A stretch of DNA of 64,000 nt from Zymoseptoria tritici IPO323 (lineage: Eukaryota; Ascomycota; Dothideomycetes; Mycosphaerellales; Mycosphaerellaceae), in contig NC_018207.1 in the NCBI RefSeq assembly GCF_000219625.1, positions 1,116,001-1,180,000 of the forward strand, written 5' to 3'. Shown piece by piece: positions 31,882-42,080 of this stretch (position 1 is its first letter; each line of letters starts with the position of its first letter). The notes under the pieces were generated by a model, which saw only the letters and a program-made list of their open reading frames with translations, was not told the DNA's origin and did not search any database. A program made the translations under genes and the position numbers.

Positions 31882-32505
31882 ATGTCTCCGCACCTTCGAG
31901 CACGTGTGCAATCCAGCAGTGCCCTTCGAACCCATCTACGAAGACAGTCCTTCAATCATCCTAAAGACTCTAGCGCTGGAATTTTCTTGACATATCGACT
32001 ACTTCAGACCAATGCCGCCTTGACCGCAGATGTCGACCTCTTCGAGGGACTCCCGTGGAGACCTCACTCTTGGAGAAAAGGGCCTATTCAACTCCAATTC
32101 CGTAGAGCGGAGCCTCTTCGAGTGCATCCCCCCATGGCTAGTGGGTTTCCTGGTTTCGAATTCCTTCGTCAATACCACGCCGCCTGCCCTCAGCCTGCGC
32201 TCCTAAAAGACCTGTTCCAGAGCAAGCCAGGGTACGGTTTCATTCTCAGTACGGCAAGGCTACTGGCCAGAGAGGGACACGAATCGAAAGCCAGATGGGT
32301 ACTCGGTCTTGGCCTCGCAGAGATGCCGGGCTTTTTCGACAGGACAGGCCGACCTCACGATTCATCACATCACCCGCCTCTGGGGTTTGATGATCGCGAA
32401 TCAGAGCGTATCGATGGCTATCATGACCGCTTTGAGAAGGGGCAAAGCTATGAGGACTGGATCAAGGGTGCAACTACCGGGCGATTGATTCTCGGCCGAC
32501 ATTGA
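31882..32505 (+). CDS. Unknown protein between inverted minisatellite arrays (207 aa)
   Basis: Not recognised. The open frame actually begins inside the left array. ATG 31882 (MSPHLRARVQSSSALRTHLR) is the first start clear of the repeats, and the frame ends at 32505, about 20 bp inside the right array (last residues RLILGRH). The middle has ordinary coding composition (ADVDLFEGLPWRPHSW, FLRQYHAACPQPALLKDLF, GFILSTARLLAREG, DRFEKGQSYEDWIKG). There is no signal peptide or TM segment. It reads like a real, possibly lineage-specific protein. Confidence 0.45.
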   Translation: MSPHLRARVQSSSALRTHLRRQSFNHPKDSSAGIFLTYRLLQTNAALTADVDLFEGLPWRPHSWRKGPIQLQFRRAEPLRVHPPMASGFPGFEFLRQYHAACPQPALLKDLFQSKPGYGFILSTARLLAREGHESKARWVLGLGLAEMPGFFDRTGRPHDSSHHPPLGFDDRESERIDGYHDRFEKGQSYEDWIKGATTGRLILGRH

Positions 32506-32894
32506 TGCTCGGCCGACATTCTCCTCGGCCGACGGCCGACATTTGATCTCGGGCGACATCTCGGCCGATGCTCTCCTCGGCCGACATGTATTCTCGGGCG
32601 AAATCTCGGGCGACATTCTCCTCGGCCGACATGTAATCTCGGGCGACATCTCGGGCGACATTCTCCTTGGACGACATTCTCCTCGGTCGACATATATTCT
32701 CGGCGGACATATATCCTCGGCCGACATATATGCTCGGCCGACGTATATGCTCGGCCGACGTAGGTGCTCGGTCGACATCCTCCTCGGCCGACATCCTCCT
32801 CGGCCGACATCCTTAATGCTCGGCCGACCACCTCCTCGGCCGACATTAATTCTCGGCCGACACCCTCCTCGGCCGACATTGATTCTCGGCCGAT
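32483..32894 (-). repeat. GC-rich minisatellite, right array (inverted relative to left array)
   Basis: Tandem copies of TCTCGGCCGACATTGAT and variants (CTCGGGCGACAT, CTCCTCGGCCGACAT, CTCGGCCGACGTATATG). This is the reverse complement of the unit in the left array at 31530-31820, so the two arrays form a large imperfect inverted repeat with a spacer of about 660 bp. Variants drift along the array, with TATA insertions in the middle (about 32690-32760). Confidence 0.9.
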
Positions 32895-33039
32895 CCAAGC
32901 AGATCAAAACCTGGATACAAAAGCCTCCTCGATTCAGAGTGGGTTAACATTCAAGATCTCCGCGAAGAAGAAATATCATGACGAGGCGAGAGAAGTACTC
33001 TTCATTCAGAGATTGACGACTACCGCTACGCTTTGCTGA

Positions 33040-34739
33040 TCAACCCTCCGCTGGCAAGACCGTCAAGTAGAACGCATTGCTTCTGATCGAATCTGACCTG
33101 GTGGCCTTGTATTGGTAGCATCCCGGCGTGCTCGGCACCACAAACGTAGCCCGACCGTTGGCATCGGTAATTACGCCGGCGATCGAAGCATCAGAGATAG
33201 GAATGCCGGACTGCCCGTCTATCACGGTCACACTCACCGTCTGCCCCAGCCGCAGGACCTGGTAATCCTGCTCAATGCGAAGGAAGTAATTGGCGTTGAA
33301 CGCATTGTATGCCCAGAGACCTTCACTGTTTGTATCGATTGCATCTTCACAACCGCCGGCGGGGGTGAACTGGAACTCTTGGAGCACGCCCCAGTATCGA
33401 TTGGAACCATCGTTGGAGTCACTGTTGCCGATGCGAGAGATAAAGAAGTCATCGAACTGATTGGAGTATGTTCCGTCATAGGTGAAGCCGTTGACCCGGG
33501 CGGCAGCATCGATTTGCGTAATGAGTGTGCCGCCCGGAGTGGGATTGGCGCCGTTGTTGGTACCGTCGCACTTGTGGGTGCCACCGTTTGGAGTGGTGAT
33601 GTCCTCAGCCCCAGACGCTATGCAGCCGTCCCAGAGCGTACCCTCGCTGTCCTTGCCCTCGATACGGAAGCGAGCGAGAGTCTGTCCTGCTGGGGCTGGA
33701 CCAGCGCATGTAACGGTCCCGGAGCCTGGAGCGGTAGGAGAAGGAATACCGCATGATGTCACACTAATATAGCTTGTGGTTGTGGACGTACAGGTCGCAG
33801 TGGTGTCGGTTGTGTAGACAGTCGACGTTGCAGGCGTGGGACCCGCACCGCCTGACACGGTCGTTATGGTGGTGACCGTCACGGCTGGAAGGGCTGTATT
33901 GACAGTGCTGGTGACGGTCGTTTTCAGGGCGGCGAGGGTCTTGGTAGTAGTAGTGACCGTTTTGCTGGTGGTTGTTGAGACCGTCACGGATGTGAGCGAC
34001 GTGAGGAAGCAGGAGCAGGCCGAGCTGATCTTTTGTTCGAGGCCTTGACTGGAGCATCCGGACGACAGCTGTGGTGGAATCGCAGGTTTCTGCGCCGGCT
34101 GTCCTGACGGCAGGGCGTCTCGCTTCGCATTTGTCCGCGTGAAAGTCGGATAGTTGACCACGGGATTGACAGCCGATGTGGCTGTGGTGGAGCACAGAGT
34201 GTATACGGTCGAGACAGTTCCGGTGGTGATTGTATCGGTCGTCTGGGCTGGAGTCGTTGTCACTGTGCTGATGAAGGTACTGGTGGCAGCAGAACCAGTA
34301 ACCGTGATAGTCTTCGTTGTGGTAGCCAGAACGGCAGGCACAGTTGTCGTGGCAGTGATCGAAATTGTCGAGACTTTTGTGACTGTGCCAGGGTATTTGT
34401 TGATGTACTTCTGGCAGAACGCCGACGCTGTAGGCTTGTACTGAGCGGGCAGATTGGCCGAAGCGAAGCACTTGTCTGCAGGGGTTGATGTTCAGCGATA
34501 GCATGTGTTGAAAGAGCCACATGGTACATACCGGCGTTGCACTTCTGCGGATAGGCAGGCGGTGGTTTGTAGGCCGGCGGTGGTTTGTAGGCCGGCGGTG
34601 GACTGTAGGATGGCGGCTTGTTGTAGGACGGCGGCTTGTTGTAGCTGGGCGGGCTACCGTAGCTGGGTGGACTTGAGGGAGTCGCCTGCACCTGGAGGGC
34701 GCTGACGACTAGTAGCAGAGCGTTTATGAAAGTGACCAT
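33040..34739 (-). CDS. Secreted Pro- and Thr-rich protein with C-terminal DUF4430-like domain (2 exons)
   Basis: Probable secreted or cell-wall protein. Exons are 34532-34739 and 33040-34475 (donor GTATGT, acceptor CTGCAG), giving 547 aa. The N-terminus is a signal peptide (MVTFINALLLVVSALQVQA). It is followed by a short Pro/Tyr repeat (GSPPSYNKPPSYNKPPSY, then three PPPAYK-type units). A cysteine-containing block follows, then long Thr/Val/Ser-rich stretches likely to be O-glycosylated, with one internal Cys set (CSSQGLEQKISSACSCF). The C-terminal 190 residues look folded: CDGTNNGANPTPG, QFDDFFISRIG, WGVLQEFQFTPAGGCEDAID and GLWAYNAFNANYFLRI, followed by a beta-rich VTVIDGQSG stretch. I associate this arrangement with a DUF4430-like domain found in fungal surface proteins. 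No GPI signal is seen. Confidence 0.75.
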
Positions 34740-37700
34740 TGTGAAAATCTTGACCGGAGGATTTGGCTGATTGAAGAAACGACAATCGTCACGAAGGAAG
34801 AATCGGGAAACATTAAGAACATGTCGGTCGGGGCGAACAGCACGAGATACTTATCTTGCCACGCGAGGCATTATTGTTGCTGTCCATCGATGTTGTCCTC
34901 TCCTTGCCGCTCCCGACGATTTCTGGGGAAATGAAGCGGATTCTCAGCTGAGTCGAAGCAAGCCACACGGACGAGACAGGTCAGACTGAACCAGAGGATG
35001 GCCAACTTTAGCGAGGGCTGAAAGCTAAGCGGATTCGGAATGGAGTAGCCGATAGCTCGGTTGCAAGGCGCATGATACTCCTTCCAGACATTGGGCGCTC
35101 CGAAGCCGAGGTGCTCAAAGCATACAAGTGATAGAGCAGTAGCAAGCTGCGTGATTCAAAGACAACTGACAGAAAGCTTGAGATCTGCGGACGGCACACA
35201 AGGGATGTGTACCACGCTTCCCTCAACGAGCAGGGCTTTATCGTCTGCGAGCGTTCTACCGTCTTCCAGATACCAAAAGCCTTGCTCGGGATACTCGATT
35301 GGAGGGGTTACAAGCTTCGAACGGAGGTCTGGACTCGGGACACTGGATTGAAACCTGTCGTGGATTTGTCCATGGGCCTGATTGGGAAGGAAAGAATGTA
35401 AGTCAGCTGTCACCATCCCGTGCACCATTCGTCGGGACCCCACGTTCAGCCAGCTGGAAAGTGCGATCTAGTCTTCGATCCGAAGAGTTGAAACTCTGTT
35501 ATGTTGTTAGGCGGCCCCTCGGTTGACTCCTGTGGCGCATCGATGCAAAGTCGAAATCCTTCGCTGAAGCCTCAAGCAAGAGCTGCTGCACGGCATTGGG
35601 CATAGTGCTGTCTGCTCGAGGTAAAGACTTCCATTTCATCCTCTATCGGGAATCGGATCGTGGAGCGGAACAAGAAATAGCTGAAAAGATTGCCGTCCAC
35701 TAGAGACGTGAGCAATTCCAGGACTCCCATCGAGGTTTGGCCAGGGCTGAACAGTAGTGCTGCAGCCGCTACCGGTGCCACGAGAACCGTGGACCCCTTT
35801 CGATGGACACAAATTAGCGCCAGGGATATAGACTGAACCTTCCAGCAGAGCAGCTGAGTGGTGCTATGTCCACGTGCCTGATTAGTACTGAAGCATGGCT
35901 TGAACCTTGAAATAGTCGAGGCCAGCGCTCTAGATATCGTGTTCTCAGCGTGGATCTGTTTGACTGTCACGGCAAGCTTCGAGCCTGAGATGTGTCTTTG
36001 TATGGACCGACACAAGGAGCAGGGCCGAGGGCGGCGACATGATCGAGGTCGGAGGAGATCTAGACAGATTCCGGAGCCAATTTCTGCACTTAGCAATGCG
36101 CTTCGCGGTGAGCCCAAGCTTTAGCGAGAAGCGCCTCTGGGTTTGTGATTCTTCATTGTGGCTTGATCTGAGTTCTGCATGAGGAAGGAGCTGAACGAGA
36201 AGCGGGAAAGTTCTGCTCCAGTCTAGCTTAGTCAGCGTGGAAGGATCCTTAGTCCGACGCCACCAATATCGCCTCAGCTCATCAGCAAACTCTTCCGCGG
36301 CGGAGTCGTCTGTTCCATCTCACGCAATCGCGCCTTTTCGAAGACTTCGCAACACCTCGCTTTCCTTAAGCATGATCCTTGAGCCGTACGAAGTATGGAC
36401 AATTTACATTGCTTGCTTGATCCGGAGTCATTTCCGCGTCTCATTCACCTACCAATCGGCTACCCCAGAGCTATCGCTTAGCAATTGAGCTAGGAATCGA
36501 CTAGCGAGACTTTTCTGGCATCTCCGTCTAGTGCACCCACTGCGGCAAGGAGAAGCGGTGCTCTGCGCAATGCCACATGGCCTTTCCTCAAGCTGAGGGG
36601 CAGCGTACGTCTTGGGCTAGGCTGCATCAGTTGCAGGCGGGCATGCAGTGGCTTTCTATACCGACGACAGCTATAGAAGGATTCTGGGCTCGAAGACTGC
36701 GCTCGTAGGCCTCGACCACTATCACAGCTGGCGGCAAGGAGTCCCTCATGAGATTAGCCTTGCATTTGCCCCTCAGCTTGGAATACTCTTCCGCTGTGCC
36801 GTGTTCAGCCAGCCACAGTCGCGCTTCGGGTACTGCATTCGCTAGCGCATTTTACAGGCGCGATAGGGTTCAGCTGAAAACTGGCGGCACTGTCCGGACG
36901 AGCGCTACTATCCCACATGCTGCACTTTGATACCCTGTACCATCAGTCGCTATTGTGTCGTCGCCTGGTCGCCGTATTGCTGAGTTGCAATACTGAGTCT
37001 GCCACTACCGCCACTTTCGAATCTCGACTCAATGGACTTGGCATTGCATGCTGGTGCTGCCAGAAGTGGCCATATTTGCTGCGCGCGATTGACATCGTTG
37101 CCAGCAGGGTGACGACAGCGATTGATGAACGAGCGTTGGGTCAAGGCCCGCGGTGCTTGTCAGAGGCCGAGACATACGCAAGGAATCGGGCCTTATGAGG
37201 CTGCTGATACCGTGTGCAGATTCAACGGACCTGGGCCGTCCTATGCATCTTGTTATCCCTCGGAGCGCATTACAACCCACTTGGCCCGCTCGGCAAGAAA
37301 GATCGTCCCTATGCTGGGTCGGTCAGGTTGACGCAGCGGCCAGTGGAAGATAAATGGCTTCGACAGCGTACTTAAGCTACTGGAATGAGTGCTTGTCAAA
37401 GCATTCTTCTCTCGCAAAGACAACACTTCAGTGGACAGGACATGCCAATATCTGCAATCTCGACATATTGCCATAACCACGCCATTCTCAACATCGGGCT
37501 GATACTTCACGCGGCCTCTAAACCCCTCTCGGACTTTTCACACCATTCGTCGCACTCCGGCAACCTTCGACCAAAGATCCGAGTTCTTCAGCGCGCAAAA
37601 GCACAGCTAGCTGGAGCCAGGGTTTGCTACACAATAGCATGATCAGCACTCGCATCGTCGAGCAAACATGGACCAATACGTACAACCTGGGACCTCCGTC

Positions 37701-38225
37701 ACCCTAAGACGGAATCGTTACCACTAGACCACACCAGCTCTGTCGGAGATGCCGGCAAGGGGTATGAGCTGGGCTGTATACCTTCAACTGCGGCAATGAA
37801 CGAGCGAGTGTGGCATGTGCTAGTCATGGACTGGAAAATGTTGGCATGTGATCAAGGCTTGATGTTGACATCGTCGTTTCACTGACGCCGCTTGCTTAAG
37901 GTAGGAGACGAGCACTCTGACAGGCAGTGACAGCATCCCTCGACCATACGAGCCTATTGACGGGAGAAGTTCACCTAGTACTGCACCATTGAGCTGATTT
38001 GAGCATGCAGAAGCTTCCACGAGTGACGAGTCTTGGCAGTCTTTTCTTCCCATTGTCGCTCTACAATGCTTACAGACAAGAAATGACTAGGTGAACTCCC
38101 CAGATCTATCGCATGTTCTCGATTCAACGATTGAGCAAGCAGAACCTATCTTTGTCTCAAACATACCATCTCCATGTCTCAACCTCAATCACTCCACCGC
38201 ACACAACCTAAGACACACATTGACA
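34740..38225. other. 3.4 kb gene-poor region
   Basis: No gene can be supported apart from a truncated tRNA-Pro at 37684-37738. Minus-strand frames at about 35156-35443 (contains PPIEYPEQGFWYLEDGRTL) and 35572-36117 (contains a hydrophobic VAPVAAAALLFSPGQ) have patches of protein-like composition, but no start, splice model or family is convincing. Composition is not TA-rich like the transposons further right, so this is not an obvious RIP relic. Confidence 0.35.
37684..37738 (-). pseudogene. Truncated tRNA-Pro(AGG)
   Basis: On the minus strand the sequence begins with a 7-nt acceptor half GCTGGTG, then TG and the D-arm GTCTAGTGGTAACGAT (A box TGGTCTAGTGG). The anticodon arm is CCGTC-TTAGGGT-GACGG with anticodon AGG. 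The variable loop and the 5' half of the T-stem (TCCCAGGTT) follow. The match stops in the T-loop: the sequence continues GTACGTATTGG instead of TCGAxTCCTGG, and no CACCAGC follows to pair with the acceptor. The B box and 3' half are therefore missing and the gene is not functional as seen. Confidence 0.6.
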
Positions 38226-39113
38226 ATGGCCAGCATGCATCATCCCTGCTCTCTCCTCGACCTGCCTCCGGAAGTCTTCGAGCACATCGCCATTCTCACC
38301 ATCCCTCTCCACGACGACATCGCCAACCCCCTTCCACTCGCCCGCGCAGCCCTCCAAACCCTCACAATCCTCCAACTAATCTCCAAATCTCTCCCCCTCT
38401 CAACTCCTTACCTGCGCCAACTCCGCCTCAAACTCCTCTACGTCCTCTCTCCTCACTACCCCTCCCTGCACCATCTCTCTGCCACCCTCCCGAGACCGCT
38501 CGTCCACCCTTACCTCACCATCTTCCCGATCCTGGCCTTCGACCTCTTCCGCAGCGAATTCCTGCCATCGACCCACCCATCCTGCAGGATTTGCCTCCTC
38601 CACCTTCCCGCTTTACACGAAATCCACCTCTCCCTCGGAACTCTCCACTTCCCCTCCCGCGCTCGAATATACTGGCACACCTCCCCCAAAACCCGGCGGA
38701 CCCTCCAAACCTTCATCCAAACCGCCGTCCTCCGCGTCCTCAACAACGTCCTCGCCCTCCAAGCCCACAAAACCCGCTTGACCATCCGTTTCAATTTCCA
38801 ATACGACACCGCGCTCACCGGGATGGAGTCACTCACCAGCTCCGCGGTGCCGCATGTGTACTTCACGTTGCGGTGTCTGTATATTGGCGGGAGGAAGTGG
38901 ATGGAGACGGAGCATAGAGAGGAAGTACATGTTCATGCGAGAGAGAGGAGGAGGGAAGATGGGTTGTGGGGATTGAAGGTGCTCCCCGGGTTGTGGAGTT
39001 TTTATGGAGAGGGGTGGGTTTGGAGGAGGGAGAGGGGGGAGGAGATTTTTATGAAAGAAGGGGGTGAGGCGTGGGGGTGTAATTGTTTTCCGACAGGAGT
39101 GGGGAGGGGGTGA
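38226..39113 (+). CDS. F-box-like protein (295 aa)
   Basis: Starts at ATG 38226 (MASMHHPCSLLDLPPEVFEH); the frame opens upstream at 38091 with GTG only. The LLDLPPEVFEHIA start followed by a helical ALQTLTILQLISKSLPLSTP stretch fits a divergent N-terminal F-box, which would link a substrate to a Skp1-Cullin ligase. The rest is Leu-rich and helical without WD40 or LRR repeats that I can see, and the end is Trp/Gly/Glu-rich. It is convergent (72 bp apart) with the minus-strand F-box-like gene at 39185-39769. Confidence 0.5.
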   Translation: MASMHHPCSLLDLPPEVFEHIAILTIPLHDDIANPLPLARAALQTLTILQLISKSLPLSTPYLRQLRLKLLYVLSPHYPSLHHLSATLPRPLVHPYLTIFPILAFDLFRSEFLPSTHPSCRICLLHLPALHEIHLSLGTLHFPSRARIYWHTSPKTRRTLQTFIQTAVLRVLNNVLALQAHKTRLTIRFNFQYDTALTGMESLTSSAVPHVYFTLRCLYIGGRKWMETEHREEVHVHARERRREDGLWGLKVLPGLWSFYGEGWVWRRERGEEIFMKEGGEAWGCNCFPTGVGRG

Positions 39114-39184
39114 GCTTAGATGCTAAGGTGAAGATACGAAAGCGTGTCGTAAGAGACGCTATCATCGACTTCACCACCACACCC

Positions 39185-39769
39185 TCACTCCCTAAAAAAG
39201 CTCCCCACTATCTCCCTCCACCCGCACCCAACCCTTAACCCCACCCTCTCCTCTCCATCCCCCTCCTTCCCCTGCACCACAGAATCCACCCTCCCTTCCC
39301 ACAACTTCACCCTCCCCGTCCTATGCTCCCCAAACTCTATCTCCCACCTCACAACATCCTTCAACTCCCCCAGCTGCCCTCCCCGCTTCCTCAACCCCTG
39401 CCAGCGACTCAGAAATTGCGTGCGGTAGAAATCTGGTTTTGTGCGGAGTAGTTCAAACACAGCTCTGTCGTTCCCTCCACCACCTCCTCCCTCCCCTCCT
39501 CCATCGGAAGTCGTCTTGCTTTCGAGGTGTAGAAAGTGAAACACCGCCCGTCCGCGAAGTGGATTCCGCTGATCGTACGATGGGATGGTGACTTCTAATT
39601 CCAGCACGAAGAGAGGTAAGAGACGGGTTGCAAAGTGTTGGTCTACGCAGGCGTGGAGCTGAGAGGAAACTAGCCGAAGAGAGATCCAGAGGTCGCGGCT
39701 GGAAGTGTAGGATTGTGGGATGTGGGAGAGGATATGGAGCCAGATTTCGTTGGGGAGGTGGGGTGGCAT
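39185..39769 (-). CDS. F-box-like protein (194 aa)
   Basis: Starts at ATG 39769 with MPPHLPNEIWLHILSHIP, then DLWISLRLVSSQLHACVDQ, a good match to the F-box pattern LPxEIWLxILxxL...LxxLxxVSxxLxxxVxxxL. The middle has a Gly/Asp-rich linker (GGGEGGGGGGNDR), and the C-terminal part is basic and beta-rich. No introns are needed. It is short for an F-box protein and faces the neighbouring F-box-like gene tail to tail. Confidence 0.6.
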   Translation of the reverse strand: MPPHLPNEIWLHILSHIPQSYTSSRDLWISLRLVSSQLHACVDQHFATRLLPLFVLELEVTIPSYDQRNPLRGRAVFHFLHLESKTTSDGGGEGGGGGGNDRAVFELLRTKPDFYRTQFLSRWQGLRKRGGQLGELKDVVRWEIEFGEHRTGRVKLWEGRVDSVVQGKEGDGEERVGLRVGCGWREIVGSFFRE

Positions 39770-40661
39770 TCTGATGGTGGGAGGTTGCTCTTTGGCTGTA
39801 GCAGCGGTTCTGTGCTGGTCAATGAGATGTGGACTATGGGGAAGGTTCGAAGTCTTGGTTGACCCCGTCGTAGAGGGAGCCTGGGTGTGGTGGTAGGTGT
39901 GGATTGTAAGAGGTGAGGTACCCCAAAGCCCGCGCTAATGGAGGAGGTGAAGTCAAGCTTACGGCGCTAGTTCTAAACCTAATGCAAATATTCCGTTGTG
40001 CGAAAGCTTAATTTCCTTGCCGGGATTCTGATGCTCCTGCCTTTTTGGGAATATTCATAAAGGTCCCACCTATTTCCACTCAACCTCATTGACTGTCGCT
40101 TTTCGGATTCCATGCTGACACTGATATCCGACCGTCGCGCGACCAAGATTTGACCTCGGACGATGCCAAGTCATGTAAAAATGAGCAAATCATGCATCCG
40201 CAGTGGCCTACGCCAACATTGTGCAAATTCAGCACAGCCCTCAACGCCATAGCAGACAGACTCATTCAGTAGCGACACCCAACTCAGCGGAGTCTGGAGA
40301 TCAGACTCAGTCTTCATCATTATCCTCGTCCGCAACGGGGTGTTCGGGCGTCGGTTCGCGGCTAGATCGGGAAGTGCGCCTCTCGCCGTGCGATGGCATG
40401 ACAAGGCTGTAAGTAGCAGGAAGATCAAGAGATTTGCCTGACCTTTGCGAGCATCGGCGTGGAAAGAGTGAGCTGTTAGAGTCTGCGCCGTGCACTGGAG
40501 GACATGTCATGTCGTGGGGCTGGACGGACAGTCTCTTTGTTCCGATCATCAGCCACGGTGTCCGTGAACGCGCGCGCTGTATCCTGTATAACGTCGCTGT
40601 GTGAAGTCTTGTCTTTCTCTTTCTCAAGGTCTTGACTTTCCGTTTATCTCTTGCTCACATC
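39770..40661. other. Intergenic region
   Basis: 892 bp between the F-box-like gene start and the VPS29 stop. Short frames on both strands, no recognisable gene. It presumably includes the promoter of the minus-strand F-box gene. Confidence 0.3.
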
Positions 40662-41446
40662 TCATACCCTTGCCTCCTTCCGAAAACTGACCTTCTCCAC
40701 GCCGACACTCTCGTCTCCTCCCTCCCCTCTCTTCAACGTATAAACGTACAGCACCAGCACATCACCCTGCACATCCATCAACACAAAACTCGGCACGTTC
40801 CCCTCATCCTCTCCGTCCTCTCCCAACGTCTCGTCGTCCCAACTCGCCGCTCCTGTCGCACTCCCCGGATTCACAAAGAACTTCCCCTCCATCTCATACG
40901 CCTCGAATTTACACGTCCCTCCCCAACACAGGACATCCACATCCATTTGTCTCGCCGCGATAAGCAGCGCATCCGGGTCGCCATGTGGAATTATGGTCGA
41001 GGCGTGGGTGAAGCCTATCCGGAGGCTGCCGTGGGTGACGACTTTTGAGAGCGCGGTGGGGATTGGAAAGGAGGTGGTTGATTGTGTCGAGGGATCGGTG
41101 GAGGGGAGGGACATGGGGATGTCGAAGTCGCCTTTTACGAGTTGCAGGTCGGGTGCGAGGGTGCGGAGGAAGGCGTAGACGGATGGGGAGGTGAGGTTGC
41201 CGAGGCAGAGGATTTGGCCGATTTTGCCGGGGGTGAGAAGTTTTTTGAACTGGTGGGGAGAGGTGTGTTAGTTGTGTCGTGGGAGGTCGAGGGTGGGTTG
41301 GGTCGGTTTCTGTACCTTTGCGGGAATGTCCTGGTTCGGAGTTGTTAGTTGAGGGTTCTTGGTGAAGAAGAAGAGATTGAGGTGCTCACTATTGCTCGAT
41401 CGGGGATGTGTAGGTCGCCTAGAACCAGTGATAATCGGGACGTCAT
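40662..41446 (-). CDS. VPS29: Retromer subunit VPS29 (3 exons)
   Basis: Metallophosphoesterase-fold scaffold of retromer, which returns cargo from endosomes to the Golgi on the cytosolic endosome face. Exons are 41390-41446, 41316-41330 and 40662-41249, giving 219 aa. Exon 2 is a 15-nt microexon encoding DIPAK; flanking introns have donors GTGAGC and GTACAG, and acceptors AACCAG and CACCAG. The protein starts MTSRLSLVLGDLHIPDRAI and has FKKLLTPGKIGQILCLGNL, KGDFDIP, and FEAYEMEGKFFVNPGSATGA, matching the human VPS29 order. The usual GHTHKFEA is GGTCKFEA here, so both metal-ligand His positions are lost, in keeping with VPS29 being a binding scaffold. A 20-residue acidic insertion (WDDETLGEDGEDEGN) precedes SFVLMD. 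Confidence 0.92.
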
Positions 41447-42080
41447 GGTTGTGGTTGTGTTTGTTGAGCTGGGGGAGTGAGGTTCTGGGCGTGGCAGGCA
41501 GCTGCCAGTGGAGCAATTCGGTTGCGCTTTATTGTTGGGTCGAGTTGTATGCGTGACACCGAGAATTGGGAACTGTGTCAAGTATAGCGCAGCGCTGAAC
41601 AGTCGTGTTGGTCGAATGAGGTCGATGTTGTAGCTGAGGTATAGCAAGACGTCCATCGTCGACTGCCGATCTCCGATTCCCCACGGGAGCATCCGTCACA
41701 AAATTCGGGGAGACAAATGGGAAATACAGAGAGTCTCAACGCGGCAAAAAGGCGACATTGGACGGCAATAATATCTGGATCAGTAATACTCTGGATATCT
41801 CGCCGTATCCCTCTTCTCGATCTCCAGCTCTCCACTTCTCACTCACATCCACATCTCGCGATATACGAGATTTCCGCGACGAGGCATTGGCTTCATCATC
41901 ATCCTCAGGGGTACGATCAAACACAGCAGGAACCCGTGTTGTACGAGGCATTGGAAAACGACATCTCTCCAAGACTTCAACACCAGGATTTCTCCCACCA
42001 GCCAGACCGAACGACTGCAGGAACGACCGACACATCCAATCGCCTTGATCACATTTGTCCTCACTCCTCCGCAATACCCG
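41447..42080. promoter_or_regulatory. Divergent promoter region between VPS29 and AGX1-like genes
   Basis: 634 bp between divergent starts. A plus-strand open frame (41717-42193) overlaps it but is in another frame from AGX1 and has no domain. The region should hold both promoters; no distinct element was identified. Confidence 0.3.

Noticed and set aside
31530..32894. CRISPR-like array appearance of the GC-rich repeats
   Set aside because: Eukaryotic genome, no unique spacers of constant length, no leader or cas genes; the units are contiguous minisatellite copies.
32401..32907. Minus-strand ORFs of 106-168 codons through the right minisatellite array
   Set aside because: The repeat unit lacks stops in several frames, which creates long artificial ORFs; composition is a simple repeated peptide.
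33764..34522. 252-codon minus-strand ORF overlapping the secreted protein gene in another frame
   Set aside because: It is frame-shifted from the spliced model, is His/Asn/Asp-rich by Thr-codon shadowing, and lacks a signal peptide.
38174..38917. 247-codon plus-strand Pro/Arg/His-rich ORF
   Set aside because: Shadow frame of the F-box-like gene at 38226-39113.
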